Shown: positions 1 through 8,351 of the stretch, one piece after another | How positions within the stretch are numbered: position 1 is the first letter of the stretch | Layout of the letters: every line of letters starts with the position of its first letter | The notes under the pieces: generated by a model | Seen by the model: only the letters and a program-made list of their open reading frames with translations | What the model was told of the DNA's origin: nothing | Database searches by the model: none | Assembly: GCA_016193045.1 (NCBI GenBank) | Contig: JACPSW010000033.1 | Span: forward strand, 1-42,985 | Source: Candidatus Rokuibacteriota bacterium | GTDB taxonomy: Bacteria; Methylomirabilota; Methylomirabilia; Rokubacteriales; CSP1-6 | Reading direction: 5' to 3' | Length of the DNA stretch: 42,985 bases | Made by a program: the position numbers and the translations under genes

Positions 1-215
1 CTAGCGCGGACTATTCATGAACGGCGCGCGTGTGACGGGGCGGGTGGCGCGGCGTGCGGCCCCGCGGGACGGGCGGAGTGGGACCCCCTCGGCCCGTCCG
101 CAGCTCCCTGAGCTGCGTTCGGGCGAGCGGGTGACGGAGCGCGCCCCGCGGGGCCGCACCCTGCGACAGGACCCGCCCGCCGCGCCCCTGTACGTTCATG
201 AATAATCCGGACTAG
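1..215. repeat. MITE-like inverted-repeat element, copy 1
   Basis: A non-coding GC-rich block with imperfect inverted ends: positions 1-23 match the reverse complement of 193-215 at 20 of 23 bases, with the core ATTCATGAACG at both ends. Both ends begin or finish with CTAG. The interior is homologous to the block at 40825-41042 in the opposite orientation; the longest perfect match I found is 25 nt (159-183 against 40858-40882). Small open frames inside differ between the copies and look spurious. No transposase is present, so a non-autonomous element is the simplest reading. The right end supplies the TAG stop codon of the cupin gene. The left end coincides with the window edge, so the full extent on that side is not certain. 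Confidence 0.75.
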
Positions 216-532
216 TGAGTCGGAGGCGGGGCCACCAGCACCAGAATCAGCAGGGGATCGGTGCCGCTGTTTCTGAGTCCGTGCTCTACACCGGCCGGCG
301 CGACGAGCGCCTCCCCCTCCTTCAGCGTCTCCTCCCGCTCCCCGAGCGAGAACCGGCCCGCGCCCCCGAGCACGTAGTATACCTTGTCCTGCGCGGCGTG
401 AGTGTGCGGTTTCTGGGCCTGGCCGGGGGCGACACAGTAGAGGTCCAGCTGGAAGCGCGCGGTCCCCGCCAGGGCGATCTTGGCCAGCTTGTCGGGGTGG
501 AACTTGACGTGGTCGGCGACCGTGATCTTCAT
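212..532 (-). CDS. Small single-domain cupin protein
   Basis: A 106-residue protein that fits one cupin beta-barrel. Cupin motif 1 is seen as PHTHAAQDKVYYVLGGAGRF (about residues 42-61), with two histidines and a downstream D/K in the usual metal-site region. Motif 2 is seen as the stretch GEALVAPAGVEHGLRN with the third histidine. It has no signal peptide and is probably cytoplasmic. Its ATG overlaps the glcF stop by 4 nt, so it is translationally coupled as the last gene of the glcDEF run. Its stop codon TAG lies inside the CTAG end of the adjacent repeat element. The substrate is unknown: single-domain cupins range from isomerases to sensors, and the context only suggests a link to glycolate or organic-acid metabolism. 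Confidence 0.85.
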   Translation of the reverse strand: MKITVADHVKFHPDKLAKIALAGTARFQLDLYCVAPGQAQKPHTHAAQDKVYYVLGGAGRFSLGEREETLKEGEALVAPAGVEHGLRNSGTDPLLILVLVAPPPTH

Positions 533-1839
533 TCAATTCCCTCCGTCTCGGGGAGAGCGCGCCCCAGGAGCTCCACGGGATGGAGCACCTCGATCGCGAG
601 CCCGCGCTCGCGGCAGCCCCGCGCGATCTGGAGGAGGCAGCCCGGGTTTCCGGTGGCCAGGACGCCGGCGCCGGTGGCGGCGATGCGCTGGACCTTCCAC
701 TCGAGGAGCCGGCCGGCCATCTCGGGCTCCAACAGGCTGTAGACGCCGGCGCTGCCGCAGCAGAGGTCGCTGTCGGCTAGCTCGACCAGCCTTACGCCCG
801 GGATCGCGGCCAGAAGCTTCCGCGGCTCGAGCCGCACCCGCTGGCCGTGAGCCAGGTGGCAGGGGTCGTGATAGGTCACCGTGAGGTCCAGGCGCCGGAG
901 CGGGAGGTCGGCCTCCGCCAGCAGCTCCGACACGTCCCGGACCTTGAGCGCGAATGCTTCAACCTCGCGGTCGGCCGCGAGCCAGTGGGGGTACTCCCGC
1001 ATGGCCGAGCCGCACCCGGCCGAGTTCGTGACGAGGAAGTCCACCTCGCGCCCGAAGCGGGCGAGGAGGTGTGTCGCGAGGGCGCGCGCCTCGTCGATCC
1101 GCCCCGTGTGGAGGTGGAGCGCTCCGCAGCAGCCCTGGTCGCGGGGAACGAGCACCTCGTACCCCGCCCACGTCAGGAGCCGCGCCGTCTCGGCGTTCAC
1201 CTGGGGAAAGGCTAGGCGCTGGACGCACCCCAGGAGGAGACCGACGGTGCCCCGCTGCTTGCCCCTGGCCGCCAGCACCTCCGGGAGCGGCCCATCGCCC
1301 CCCGGCGGGGACGCGGGGAGCAGCGCCTCCAGGGCCCTGAGGCGGCTCCACGGGGCGAGGAGCCGGGTGGCTCTCACCAGGCGCTGGAGTCCCGCTTGCC
1401 GGTAGAAGCGCGCCGCTCCGAGGGCCCAGCCCAGGCGCTTCGGGTGGGACAAGAGGCCGAGGAGCGCGCCTGACAGCAGGCGCTCGCCGAGCGGTCGCGG
1501 CGCCCGACGCGCGATCTGGCCCCGGGTGGCTTCGAGCAGCCGGCCGAACGGGACTCCCGAGGGGCAGGCGGTCTCGCACGCGCGGCAGCCCAAGCAGAGA
1601 TCGAGGTGACGGACGAGGGTGGGGGTCAAACCAACGCGGCCTTCAGCGGCAGCGCGCATGAGGTAGATGCGCCCCCGCGGCGAGTCCATCTCCTCGCCGA
1701 GCACCCGGTAGGTCGGACACTGGGGCAGGCAGATGCCGCAGTGGACGCAGGCGCGTATCCCCTCCAGGTCGGGAGGATCCCTGAGGTCGAAGGCGCCGAG
1801 CTGGCCGGCGCCGGCCAGCGTTTCAGATCTGATCGACAT
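529..1839 (-). CDS. glcF: Glycolate oxidase iron-sulfur subunit GlcF
   Basis: The 436-residue electron-transfer subunit of glycolate oxidase (GlcDEF), which passes electrons from the flavin subunits towards the respiratory chain. Two 4Fe-4S motifs are visible: C31/C34/C37/C41 (CVHCGICLPQCP) and C82/C85/C88/C92 (CLGCRACETACP). The C-terminal half carries the two cysteine-rich CCG-type segments (GCCGALHLHTG and CCGSAGVYSLLEPE) of the heterodisulfide-reductase-D-like family. Length is normal for the family. The ATG lies inside the end of glcE (17-nt overlap), and the stop overlaps the cupin start. Lactate-utilisation LutA-type proteins share this fold, but the glcD-glcE-glcF order supports glycolate (2-hydroxyacid) oxidation. 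Confidence 0.93.
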   Translation of the reverse strand: MSIRSETLAGAGQLGAFDLRDPPDLEGIRACVHCGICLPQCPTYRVLGEEMDSPRGRIYLMRAAAEGRVGLTPTLVRHLDLCLGCRACETACPSGVPFGRLLEATRGQIARRAPRPLGERLLSGALLGLLSHPKRLGWALGAARFYRQAGLQRLVRATRLLAPWSRLRALEALLPASPPGGDGPLPEVLAARGKQRGTVGLLLGCVQRLAFPQVNAETARLLTWAGYEVLVPRDQGCCGALHLHTGRIDEARALATHLLARFGREVDFLVTNSAGCGSAMREYPHWLAADREVEAFALKVRDVSELLAEADLPLRRLDLTVTYHDPCHLAHGQRVRLEPRKLLAAIPGVRLVELADSDLCCGSAGVYSLLEPEMAGRLLEWKVQRIAATGAGVLATGNPGCLLQIARGCRERGLAIEVLHPVELLGRALPETEGIE

Positions 1840-3130
1840 AGCGTCCGGGGTTCAGCGTCCCCAGCGGATCGAATTCGCTCTTCAAGCGCTTCATGAGGGC
1901 CAGGGTCGTCGGCTCGACGGGGCCCCAGACGTCCAGCCGCTCTTTGACCTCGCGTGGCGCGCGCTCCACCACGACGCTGCCTCCCGCGGGCGTCACGCGT
2001 TCCCTGAGCGGCGTGATGAGCCGCGTGTCCCAATCGGCAGCGGGGAGATTTCCGCGGACTGCCAGGTGGAGGACCCCGTTGCCGGCCTCTCCCAGGATTC
2101 CGGCGGCGATTCCGAGTTCCCCCGCGAGGCGCTGGATCTCGCCGCACAGGGCCGCGGCCTCCGACGGCGGCGCCGCGACCTTCAGCATCACGGTCGCCTC
2201 GGCCGGGAACCGCCAGGGCCTGGCCCAGAAGCCCCCTTCAGCGGTCGTGACCCGCCCGCCTTCCCCTCGAGCGATCGCGACAAGATCTTCTCCCTGAGCG
2301 GTCACCGCCTCGGGAACGCTCCCGAAGGAGACGGCCACCGCGGCACCGCCGGCTGCGCGGCCGGCTACCGCCGTGCCGCTCAGGATCGCGAGCCGGTTGG
2401 GCTGGAGGGGCGAATCGAGAATCGCCGCGAGAAGCCCGGCGGCCTGCTCGGCGGTCGGAAAGGTGACGAGCCACGTCCGCTCAGCTCCCGGGAGGGGATG
2501 GAGCCGAAGGGTTGCCTCCACGAGGACACCAAGCGTTCCCAGGGAGCCGACCATGAGCTTCGGGATGTCGTAGCCGGTGACTGACTTGACGACTCTTGCG
2601 CCCCCCCAGGTCACGGTGCCATCCGCCTGGACGAAGCGCACTCCCAGCAGGAGGTCACGCGGCGTGCCGTAGCGGTAGCGGAGCGGGCCGCTCGCATTCG
2701 TCGCGAGCACGCCGCCGACGGAGCGCGCGGAGCCGTCGAGCGGATCGAGGGGGAGGAACTGGCGCTGAGCGGCGAGCCGGGGCGCGAGGGCCGCGAGGGA
2801 GATCCCGCACTGCACGGTGGCGGTGAGATCGGCCGGCTCGTAATCGACGACGGCCGCCAAGCCCGAGAGATCCAGGACCCCGTCGAGCCGGCGCGGCGGA
2901 TTGCCCAGGCCCATCAGGGTGCCGCTTCCCCGCGGCGCGACGGCCAGCCGTTCTTCGGCCGCGAGTCTCAGGAGGCGGCTGACGTCGTCCACGCTTTCCG
3001 GCCGGACGATCCACACGGGGAGGGCTCCGTCCACGGCGCAGCGGGCGAGGGAGGCGGAATCGGTAAGCAGCCGGTCCTTCCCGACGATGCCCGATAGGGC
3101 GTCAGTCAGGGCGTGCGACGAGACGGGCAC
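1823..3130 (-). CDS. glcE: Glycolate oxidase FAD-binding subunit GlcE
   Basis: A 435-residue FAD-linked oxidase family protein (vanillyl-alcohol-oxidase fold). The FAD-binding PP-loop region is seen near residues 65-78 (VAPRGSGTLMGLGNPP), followed by a second FAD contact region, VVKSVTGYDIPKLMVGSLGT, around residues 180-200. In the family, GlcE pairs with GlcD and GlcF to oxidise glycolate to glyoxylate. The start codon is GTG at 3130, only one base past the glcD stop, so the two genes are coupled. It is shorter than GlcD and lacks the C-terminal histidine-rich segment found there, which distinguishes E from D. Confidence 0.92.
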   Translation of the reverse strand: MPVSSHALTDALSGIVGKDRLLTDSASLARCAVDGALPVWIVRPESVDDVSRLLRLAAEERLAVAPRGSGTLMGLGNPPRRLDGVLDLSGLAAVVDYEPADLTATVQCGISLAALAPRLAAQRQFLPLDPLDGSARSVGGVLATNASGPLRYRYGTPRDLLLGVRFVQADGTVTWGGARVVKSVTGYDIPKLMVGSLGTLGVLVEATLRLHPLPGAERTWLVTFPTAEQAAGLLAAILDSPLQPNRLAILSGTAVAGRAAGGAAVAVSFGSVPEAVTAQGEDLVAIARGEGGRVTTAEGGFWARPWRFPAEATVMLKVAAPPSEAAALCGEIQRLAGELGIAAGILGEAGNGVLHLAVRGNLPAADWDTRLITPLRERVTPAGGSVVVERAPREVKERLDVWGPVEPTTLALMKRLKSEFDPLGTLNPGRYVDQI

Positions 3131-3131
3131 G

Positions 3132-4580
3132 TCAAACCCAGGTGCCAGCGGGAAGCCGTCCCGCTCCCGGCGGCTGCAAGGCCTCGCCGCAGGCGGGGTG
3201 CGAGGGGAGGAGCTTCCCGGGGTTCATGACGTTCTGCGGATCGAACACCCGGCGCAGCCGGGCCATGAAGTTGAGATCCGCCTCGGCGTACTGGAGGGCG
3301 AGGCTCTTCGCCTTGTCAACCCCGACGCCGTGCTCCCCCGTGACGCTCCCGCCGAGCGCCAGGCAGGCGCGGAGGAGCTCCTCGTTGGCCTGGACGGCCC
3401 GCTCGAGCTGGCCCGGCTCCCGGTCGTCGTAGCAGATGAGCGGGTGCAGGTTGCCGTCGCCCGCGTGGAAGACGTTGGCGATCACGAGTCCGTACCGCCC
3501 GGAGATCGTCACGACCTCCCGCATGATCTGCGGCAGCTTCGAGCGCGGCACGACGGCGTCCTGGAGGAGCCAGTTGGGGGTGAGCCGGCCGACGGCGCCG
3601 GCGGCCTCCTTCCGCCCCTTCCAGAGGAGCGCGCGCTCGGCGTCGTCCCGCGCGACCCGGATCTCCAGCGCCTGGCGGTCGCGGCAGATCTCGGCCGCGC
3701 GCCGGGCCTGGGTCTCGATCTCCGCGCGGGGGCCGTCCAGCTCGATCAGCAGCACCGCGCCGGCTCCCTTGGGGTACCCGGCGCCGATCCCCTCTTCGAT
3801 GGCACGGATGATCGGCGCGTCCAGGAGCTCCAGGGCGGCGGGGATGATGCCGGCGGCGATGATGCCCGAAACGGCCTCGGAGGCGTCCTCGACGCTGGAG
3901 AACACGGCCAGGGCCGTCTTCACCGCCGCGGGGGCGTGGAGGAGCCGCACCGTGACCTGCGTGAGGATCCCGAGCGTGCCCTCCGATCCGACGACCACCC
4001 CGGTCAGGTCGTAGCCCGGGCGCTCCTGGACTTTTCCGCCGAGCCGGACGACCTCGCCCGCTCCCGTGACGACTTCGAGCCCCAGGACGTGGTTGACGGT
4101 GATGCCGTACTTGAGGCAGTGGGGACCGCCGGCGTTCGTCGAGGCGTTGCCGCCGATGGAGGACACCATCTGGCTCGACGGGTCGGGGGCGAAGAAGTAT
4201 CCGCGCTCTTTGACCGCGTTGGTGAGCCAGAGGTTGATCAGGCCCGGCTCGACGGTCGCGCAGCGGTTCGGCAGGTCCACGTCCAGGATCCGGTTCATGC
4301 GGGTGGTGGACACCATCACGCCGCCGTGAGGGGCCATGGCGCCCCCGATGAGACCGGTCCCCGACCCCCGCGGGACGAGGGGGACGCGCCCCTCGAGGCA
4401 GAGGCGCACCACGGACGCCACCTGCTCGGTGGAGGTGGGGAGGCAGACGGCGTCGGGGGCGCCCTTGTAGAAGGTGTGCATGTCGCACTCGTAGGTGAGC
4501 CGTCCCTCGGGCGTCGCGACGACCCCCTCGGGCCCCACGATGCGTTCGAGCGCGCGGATGAGCGCAGGCGTTACAGACAT
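3132..4580 (-). CDS. glcD: Glycolate oxidase catalytic subunit GlcD
   Basis: A 482-residue FAD-linked dehydrogenase, the catalytic subunit that oxidises glycolate (and often D-lactate) to the 2-oxoacid. The FAD-binding motif VPRGSGTGLIGGA lies in the first quarter, GYDLTGVVVGSEGTLGIL in the middle, and the C-terminal oxidase signatures HAGDGNLHPL and SVTGEHGVGVDK are clear. The ATG at 4580 was chosen because the family's N-terminus (short helix, then TYECDMHTFYKGAP) begins there; upstream sequence in the same frame is low-complexity and overlaps korB. It is the first gene of glcD-E-F-cupin and lies 127 nt downstream of korB on the same strand. Confidence 0.93.
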   Translation of the reverse strand: MSVTPALIRALERIVGPEGVVATPEGRLTYECDMHTFYKGAPDAVCLPTSTEQVASVVRLCLEGRVPLVPRGSGTGLIGGAMAPHGGVMVSTTRMNRILDVDLPNRCATVEPGLINLWLTNAVKERGYFFAPDPSSQMVSSIGGNASTNAGGPHCLKYGITVNHVLGLEVVTGAGEVVRLGGKVQERPGYDLTGVVVGSEGTLGILTQVTVRLLHAPAAVKTALAVFSSVEDASEAVSGIIAAGIIPAALELLDAPIIRAIEEGIGAGYPKGAGAVLLIELDGPRAEIETQARRAAEICRDRQALEIRVARDDAERALLWKGRKEAAGAVGRLTPNWLLQDAVVPRSKLPQIMREVVTISGRYGLVIANVFHAGDGNLHPLICYDDREPGQLERAVQANEELLRACLALGGSVTGEHGVGVDKAKSLALQYAEADLNFMARLRRVFDPQNVMNPGKLLPSHPACGEALQPPGAGRLPAGTWV

Positions 4581-4634
4581 GAGGACCTTAAAACGAAGCC
4601 GCTGACCCTGGGCACGGCCGCGGCGCACGTTCGA

Positions 4635-4697
4635 GCGGCGGCTTGGCCGCCGCAACCATTCCTGGGGGGAGGAATCGGAAGGGGGGCAACGCCCCCC
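4635..4697 (-). terminator. Two GC hairpins between korB and glcD
   Basis: The 127-nt gap 4581-4707 holds two perfect hairpins. One has an 8-bp stem at 4635-4642/4646-4653 with a 3-nt loop. The other has a 7-bp stem at 4681-4687/4691-4697 with a 3-nt loop. Neither is followed by a T-run on the minus strand, so they are not classical intrinsic terminators. They could attenuate, protect mRNA ends, or punctuate kor and glc expression. I see no convincing -35/-10 pair for glcD here. Confidence 0.35.
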
Positions 4698-4707
4698 CGC
4701 CGAGGAA

Positions 4708-5727
4708 TTATCCGATTCTCCAGGTGTCGCCGGAGACCAGGAGCTTGGCGACGTCACCGGGCCCCCGCTCGGCGATCGCCGCCCGCTCCTGCTCGAGGAG
4801 CACCTCCTCGTACGCGGGCGCCTCCACCTGCATGAGGATGCCGATCGGGATCGGGAAGTCGGGGGCCCACAGCTGGGATAGGACGTGGGCCTTCCAGGTG
4901 TTTCCGTCGTCGTGGACCCAGAGCACGCTCTCGGGCGCGTCCTTGACCCTGACGACGCGCGGCGTTGCGCCTTCGAGCACCAGGCCGTGGCGGTCGTCCA
5001 CCGGGCCGAACAGGAGCGGTTTGCCATGCTCGAGCCGGAGCTCGTTCATGATCTTGGACTCCCGATCGTAGAGGACGTTCCAGGCGAGGTCGTTGTAGAC
5101 GTTGCAGTTCTGGAGGATCTCGACGAAGGCGGCGCCGTGATGCTGCGCCGCCCGTCGGAGGGTCTCCTCCATGTAGGCCACGTTGCGGTCCACCGTGCGC
5201 GCCACGAAGGTCGCCCCCGCGCCCAGCGCGAACGCGCAGGGGCTGACGGGCCGGTCGGCGGATCCCGCGGGGGAGGACTTGGTCACCTTGCCCAGCTCGC
5301 TGGTGGGCGAGTACTGCCCCTTGGTGAGACCGTAGATCCGGTTGTTGAAGAGCAGGATCGTGACGTTCACGTTCCGCCGCAGCACGTGGAGGAGGTGATT
5401 GCCGCCGATCGAGAGGCCGTCCCCGTCGCCGGTGACCACGAAGACCTTGAGATCGGGCCGGGCCAGGCGGAGGCCGGTGGCGATGGCCGGCGCCCGCCCG
5501 TGGATCGTGTGGAAGCCGTAGGTGTTCATGTAGTAGGGGAAGCGGCTGGAGCAGCCGATCCCCGAGATGAACACGATGTTCTCGCGCGGGATGCCGAGAT
5601 CCGGCATCATCTTCTGGATCGCGCTGAGGATCGCGTAGTCCCCGCAGCCCGGGCACCAGCGGACGTCCTGGTCCGACTCGAAGTCCTTCTTCGTGTACTT
5701 CTTCGGGGCCTCGGTGATTTCACTCAT
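4708..5727 (-). CDS. korB: 2-oxoacid:ferredoxin oxidoreductase, beta subunit
   Basis: A 339-residue thiamine-diphosphate-binding subunit. It partners with KorA to decarboxylate a 2-oxoacid (2-oxoglutarate or pyruvate) to the acyl-CoA while reducing ferredoxin. Visible signatures are WCPGCGDYAIL near the N-terminus, the ISGIGCSSRFPYY segment, and the TPP/Mg motif GDGDGLSIGGNH followed by NNRIYGLTKGQYSPTS. Its ATG at 5727 is preceded by a GAGG ribosome-binding site that lies inside a repeated unit (see the 5729-5906 entry). Substrate cannot be decided from sequence alone; the family resemblance and the fused alpha subunit favour the 2-oxoglutarate group. It is the distal gene of CBS-korA-korB. 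Confidence 0.92.
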   Translation of the reverse strand: MSEITEAPKKYTKKDFESDQDVRWCPGCGDYAILSAIQKMMPDLGIPRENIVFISGIGCSSRFPYYMNTYGFHTIHGRAPAIATGLRLARPDLKVFVVTGDGDGLSIGGNHLLHVLRRNVNVTILLFNNRIYGLTKGQYSPTSELGKVTKSSPAGSADRPVSPCAFALGAGATFVARTVDRNVAYMEETLRRAAQHHGAAFVEILQNCNVYNDLAWNVLYDRESKIMNELRLEHGKPLLFGPVDDRHGLVLEGATPRVVRVKDAPESVLWVHDDGNTWKAHVLSQLWAPDFPIPIGILMQVEAPAYEEVLLEQERAAIAERGPGDVAKLLVSGDTWRIG

Positions 5728-5728
5728 C

Positions 5729-5906
5729 GGCTCGCCTCGGACGGCGGGATTCGTCGGATTTCGCTCGCCTCGTCCGCTGGGGCCCCAGCCCCAGGCCGGT
5801 CTGCGGCTCGCAGTGCGGCCCCGCGACGTCCTGCGGCTCGCACGTCTGTCCCCAGGCTCGCCTCAGACGGCGGGGCCCCAGCCCCGCGACGTCCTGCGGC
5901 TCGCAC
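5729..5906. repeat. Short direct-repeat cluster between korA and korB
   Basis: The 187-nt korA-korB gap is built from duplicated pieces. A 26-nt perfect repeat occurs at 5818-5843 and 5881-5906. A 14-nt repeat (GGGGCCCCAGCCCC) occurs at 5779-5792 and 5872-5885. A 20-nt near-repeat (one mismatch) occurs at 5729-5748 and 5855-5874. The spacing differs between pairs (63, 93 and 126 nt), so this is a decayed or rearranged tandem array. Read on the minus strand, the 20-nt unit contains GAGGCGAGCC; the copy next to korB is its ribosome-binding site. Confidence 0.8.
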
Positions 5907-5914
5907 TGCCATGC

Positions 5915-7786
5915 TCATCGCTTGTCCTTCAGGAGCTGGTCGATGGCCTCGCGGACCTCCTCGGTGGAGAGCGGCAGGCCGCGCACCCGGTTGAACCCCA
6001 CGGCGTCCACGAGATACTCCGCTCGCAGGATGCGCACGAGCTGGCCGCTGTTGACCTCGGGGACCAGGATCCGCTCGTACTGGCGGAGGATCTGACCGAG
6101 GTCGGGCGGCAGCGGGTTCAGGTGGCGCAGGTGGACGCTGGCCACGGCCTTCCCGCTCTGCTGGACTTCCTCCACGGCGGCCGTGATCGTGCCGTAGGTG
6201 CTCCCCCACCCCACCACGAGCAGGTCGCCCGCGGCGGGGCCATTCACGGTGGTCGGCGGGATTTCCTGCGCCACGCGGCGCACTTTCTCCGCCCGCAGCC
6301 GCACCATCAAGTCGTGGTTGTCCGCGTCGTAGGAGACGTTGCCGGTGATGTTCTCCTTCTCCAGACCGCCGATCCGGTGCTCGAGGCCCGCCGTGCCCGG
6401 CCGGACCCAGGGGCGGGCCAGCGTCGCCTCGTCCCTCACGTAGGGGGCGAATCCCTCCGGGTTCGTCCGGAAGCTGACGGGGATGTCGGGGAGCGTCTTG
6501 GGATCGGGGATCAACCAGGGCTCGGCGCCGCTGGCGAGGTACCCGTCACTCAGCACGATGACCGGGACCATGTACTTCAGCGCGATCCGGATCGCCTCGT
6601 AGGCGACGAAGAAGCAGTCCCCGGGCGTCATCGGCGCCAGCACCACCACCGGCGACTCGCTGTTGCGCCCGTAGAGCGCCATGAGGAGGTCGGCCTGCTC
6701 GGTCTTCGTCGGCAGCCCCGTGCTCGGGCCGGCCCGCTGGACGTCGAAGATCACGATCGGCAGCTCCGCCATGACGGCGAGGTTCATGCCTTCCGCCTTG
6801 AGGGCGATGCCCGGCCCGCTGGACGCGCACACCCCGATCGCGCCGCCGAAGGCCGCCCCGACGATCGCCCCGACCGCGGCGATCTCGTCCTCCGCCTGGA
6901 TCGCCCGGACGCCGAACCGCTTGTGCAGAGAGATCTCGTGGAGGACGTCGCTGGCCGGCGTGATGGGGTAGGCGCCGTACACCACGGTGAGCTTCGTCCG
7001 CTCGGCGGCGGCCAGGATCCCCCACGCCAGGGCGCGGTTCCCCGTGATGCTGCGGTAGAGCCCCGGCGGCATCTCCGCAGGCTCGATGCCGTAGCACTCC
7101 GTGAAGATCTCGGCCGTCTCGCCGTAGTGGTACCCCGCCTTCAGCGCCCGCGTGTTCGCCTCGGCGAACGCCGGGTTCTTGGCGAAGCGCTTGGTGATCC
7201 ACGCCACCGTCGGCTCGATGGGGCGCGTGTAGATCCACGAGACCAGTCCGAGGGAGAAGAAGTTCTTGCAGCGCTCCTTCTCCTTGACGTTGAGCGGCAG
7301 CCCCTCGAGGGCGTCCATGGTGAGGCGCGTGATATCGACCTTGTGGAGCCGGTAGTGGTCCTCGAGGGCCGGATCGTCGAGGGGGTTGCCGGTGTACCCC
7401 GCGCGGTCGAGGTTTTTCTTCTCGAAGGCGGCGGTGTTCACGATGAGCAGGCCGCCGTCCTTCAGGTCGCGCTGGTGCACCTTGAGCGCGGCGGGATTCA
7501 TCGCCACCAGGCAGTCGAGGCGATCGCCCGGCGTGTACACCCGGCGGCTGCCGAACTGGAGCTGGTAGCTGGACACGCCGAACAGAGTCCCCGCGGGGGC
7601 GCGGATCTCCGCCGGGAAGTTCGGCAGGGTGACGAGGTCGGCCCCCGCCCAGGCGGCCTCGGTGGCGAACTGCTCACCGGTCACCTGCATGCCGTCGCCG
7701 GAGTCTCCGGCGAAGCGCACGACCGCCCGGTCGAGCTGGCGCCGCGGCTTTGCGGCGGTCGCCGGAGAAGCGACGGCATCACTCAT
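5915..7786 (-). CDS. korA: 2-oxoacid:ferredoxin oxidoreductase, fused gamma-alpha subunit
   Basis: A 623-residue protein with the gamma (CoA/ferredoxin interaction) domain at the N-terminus, RFAGDSGDGMQVTGEQF through PNFPAEIRAPAGT, followed by the alpha (pyrimidine-binding) domain with YPITPASDVLHE, AEDEIAAVGAIVGAAFGGA and CASSGPGIALKAEGMNL. This gamma-alpha fusion is typical of bacterial two-subunit KorAB enzymes. The ATG at 7786 was chosen because it has a strong purine-rich ribosome-binding site (GGAGGGGGGAG) and the conserved fold begins shortly after; the frame stays open further upstream but runs into the CBS gene. It lies 20 nt downstream of the CBS gene. No own ferredoxin (delta) subunit is present in the window. 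Confidence 0.93.
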   Translation of the reverse strand: MSDAVASPATAAKPRRQLDRAVVRFAGDSGDGMQVTGEQFATEAAWAGADLVTLPNFPAEIRAPAGTLFGVSSYQLQFGSRRVYTPGDRLDCLVAMNPAALKVHQRDLKDGGLLIVNTAAFEKKNLDRAGYTGNPLDDPALEDHYRLHKVDITRLTMDALEGLPLNVKEKERCKNFFSLGLVSWIYTRPIEPTVAWITKRFAKNPAFAEANTRALKAGYHYGETAEIFTECYGIEPAEMPPGLYRSITGNRALAWGILAAAERTKLTVVYGAYPITPASDVLHEISLHKRFGVRAIQAEDEIAAVGAIVGAAFGGAIGVCASSGPGIALKAEGMNLAVMAELPIVIFDVQRAGPSTGLPTKTEQADLLMALYGRNSESPVVVLAPMTPGDCFFVAYEAIRIALKYMVPVIVLSDGYLASGAEPWLIPDPKTLPDIPVSFRTNPEGFAPYVRDEATLARPWVRPGTAGLEHRIGGLEKENITGNVSYDADNHDLMVRLRAEKVRRVAQEIPPTTVNGPAAGDLLVVGWGSTYGTITAAVEEVQQSGKAVASVHLRHLNPLPPDLGQILRQYERILVPEVNSGQLVRILRAEYLVDAVGFNRVRGLPLSTEEVREAIDQLLKDKR

Positions 7787-7806
7787 GAGATCGCCTCTCC
7801 CCCCTC

Positions 7807-8343
7807 CTAGCCGGCGTCCACCTGGAGCGGGCGCTTGATCTCGTCCCCCGGGCGCAGGTTCAGGACGGCCTCCGGGAAGATCTCCGCCAGCCACTTGACC
7901 ACGTCGCTGACCGTCACGATGCCGATGGGGCGCCGCTCCGCGTCCACGAGCGGGACGGTCCGGTAGCCCGCGTTGTTCATCCGGTTCACCGCGTAGCAGA
8001 TCCGGTCCTGGGGCGAGAGCGCTTCGGGGTCTCGGGTCATCACCTCGGCCAGCGTCGTCCGCTGGACGTCCCGGCTCTGGCCGACGACCCGCGTCAGCAC
8101 GTCGCGCTCCGTGAAGATGCCGATCAGGCGCCCGTCCCCGTCCACGATCACCACCGCGGCGCGGCGGTTGGCCAGCATCGTGGTGATGGCCTCATGAACG
8201 GTGGCCGTCGCCGGCAGCCGAATGGGCTCGCTGGGGGCAAGGAGATTGACCGCGTCGTTGAGGAGCGCTCCCTCCAGCTTGTGGAACTCGACCTCGAGGG
8301 ACTCCGAATACTCGTCCTGGAACTCGCTCATCTCCGTCACCAT
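7807..8343 (-). CDS. Tandem CBS-domain protein
   Basis: A 178-residue protein with two CBS motifs. The first runs roughly residues 40-95 (TVHEAITTMLANRRAAVVIV then GRLIGIFTERDVLTRVV); the second runs about 100-160 (VMTRDPEALSPQDRICYAVN then RPIGIVTVSDVVKWLAE). CBS pairs bind adenine nucleotides and usually sense energy state. Being first in the transcript with korA and korB makes an energy-linked regulatory role in 2-oxoacid oxidation plausible, but that is inference. Start is uncertain: ATG 8343, GTG 8340 and ATG 8331 are all in frame; GAGGG lies at 8344-8348, right against the first and 12 nt from the third. Confidence 0.88.
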   Translation of the reverse strand: MVTEMSEFQDEYSESLEVEFHKLEGALLNDAVNLLAPSEPIRLPATATVHEAITTMLANRRAAVVIVDGDGRLIGIFTERDVLTRVVGQSRDVQRTTLAEVMTRDPEALSPQDRICYAVNRMNNAGYRTVPLVDAERRPIGIVTVSDVVKWLAEIFPEAVLNLRPGDEIKRPLQVDAG

Positions 8344-8351
8344 CCCTCAAC

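Noticed and set aside
1..215. Small open frames inside the two MITE-like elements as genes
   Set aside because: The frames differ between the copies, lack ribosome-binding sites and do not conserve a peptide over their length.
4635..4697. GC hairpins (also at 16301-16319, 32536-32556, 38900-38920) as intrinsic terminators
   Set aside because: None is followed by a T-run on the relevant strand, so I list the clearer ones only as low-confidence structures.
5729..5906. CRISPR array in the korA-korB gap
   Set aside because: Only two copies of each unit, irregular spacing, no spacer-repeat alternation and no cas genes.
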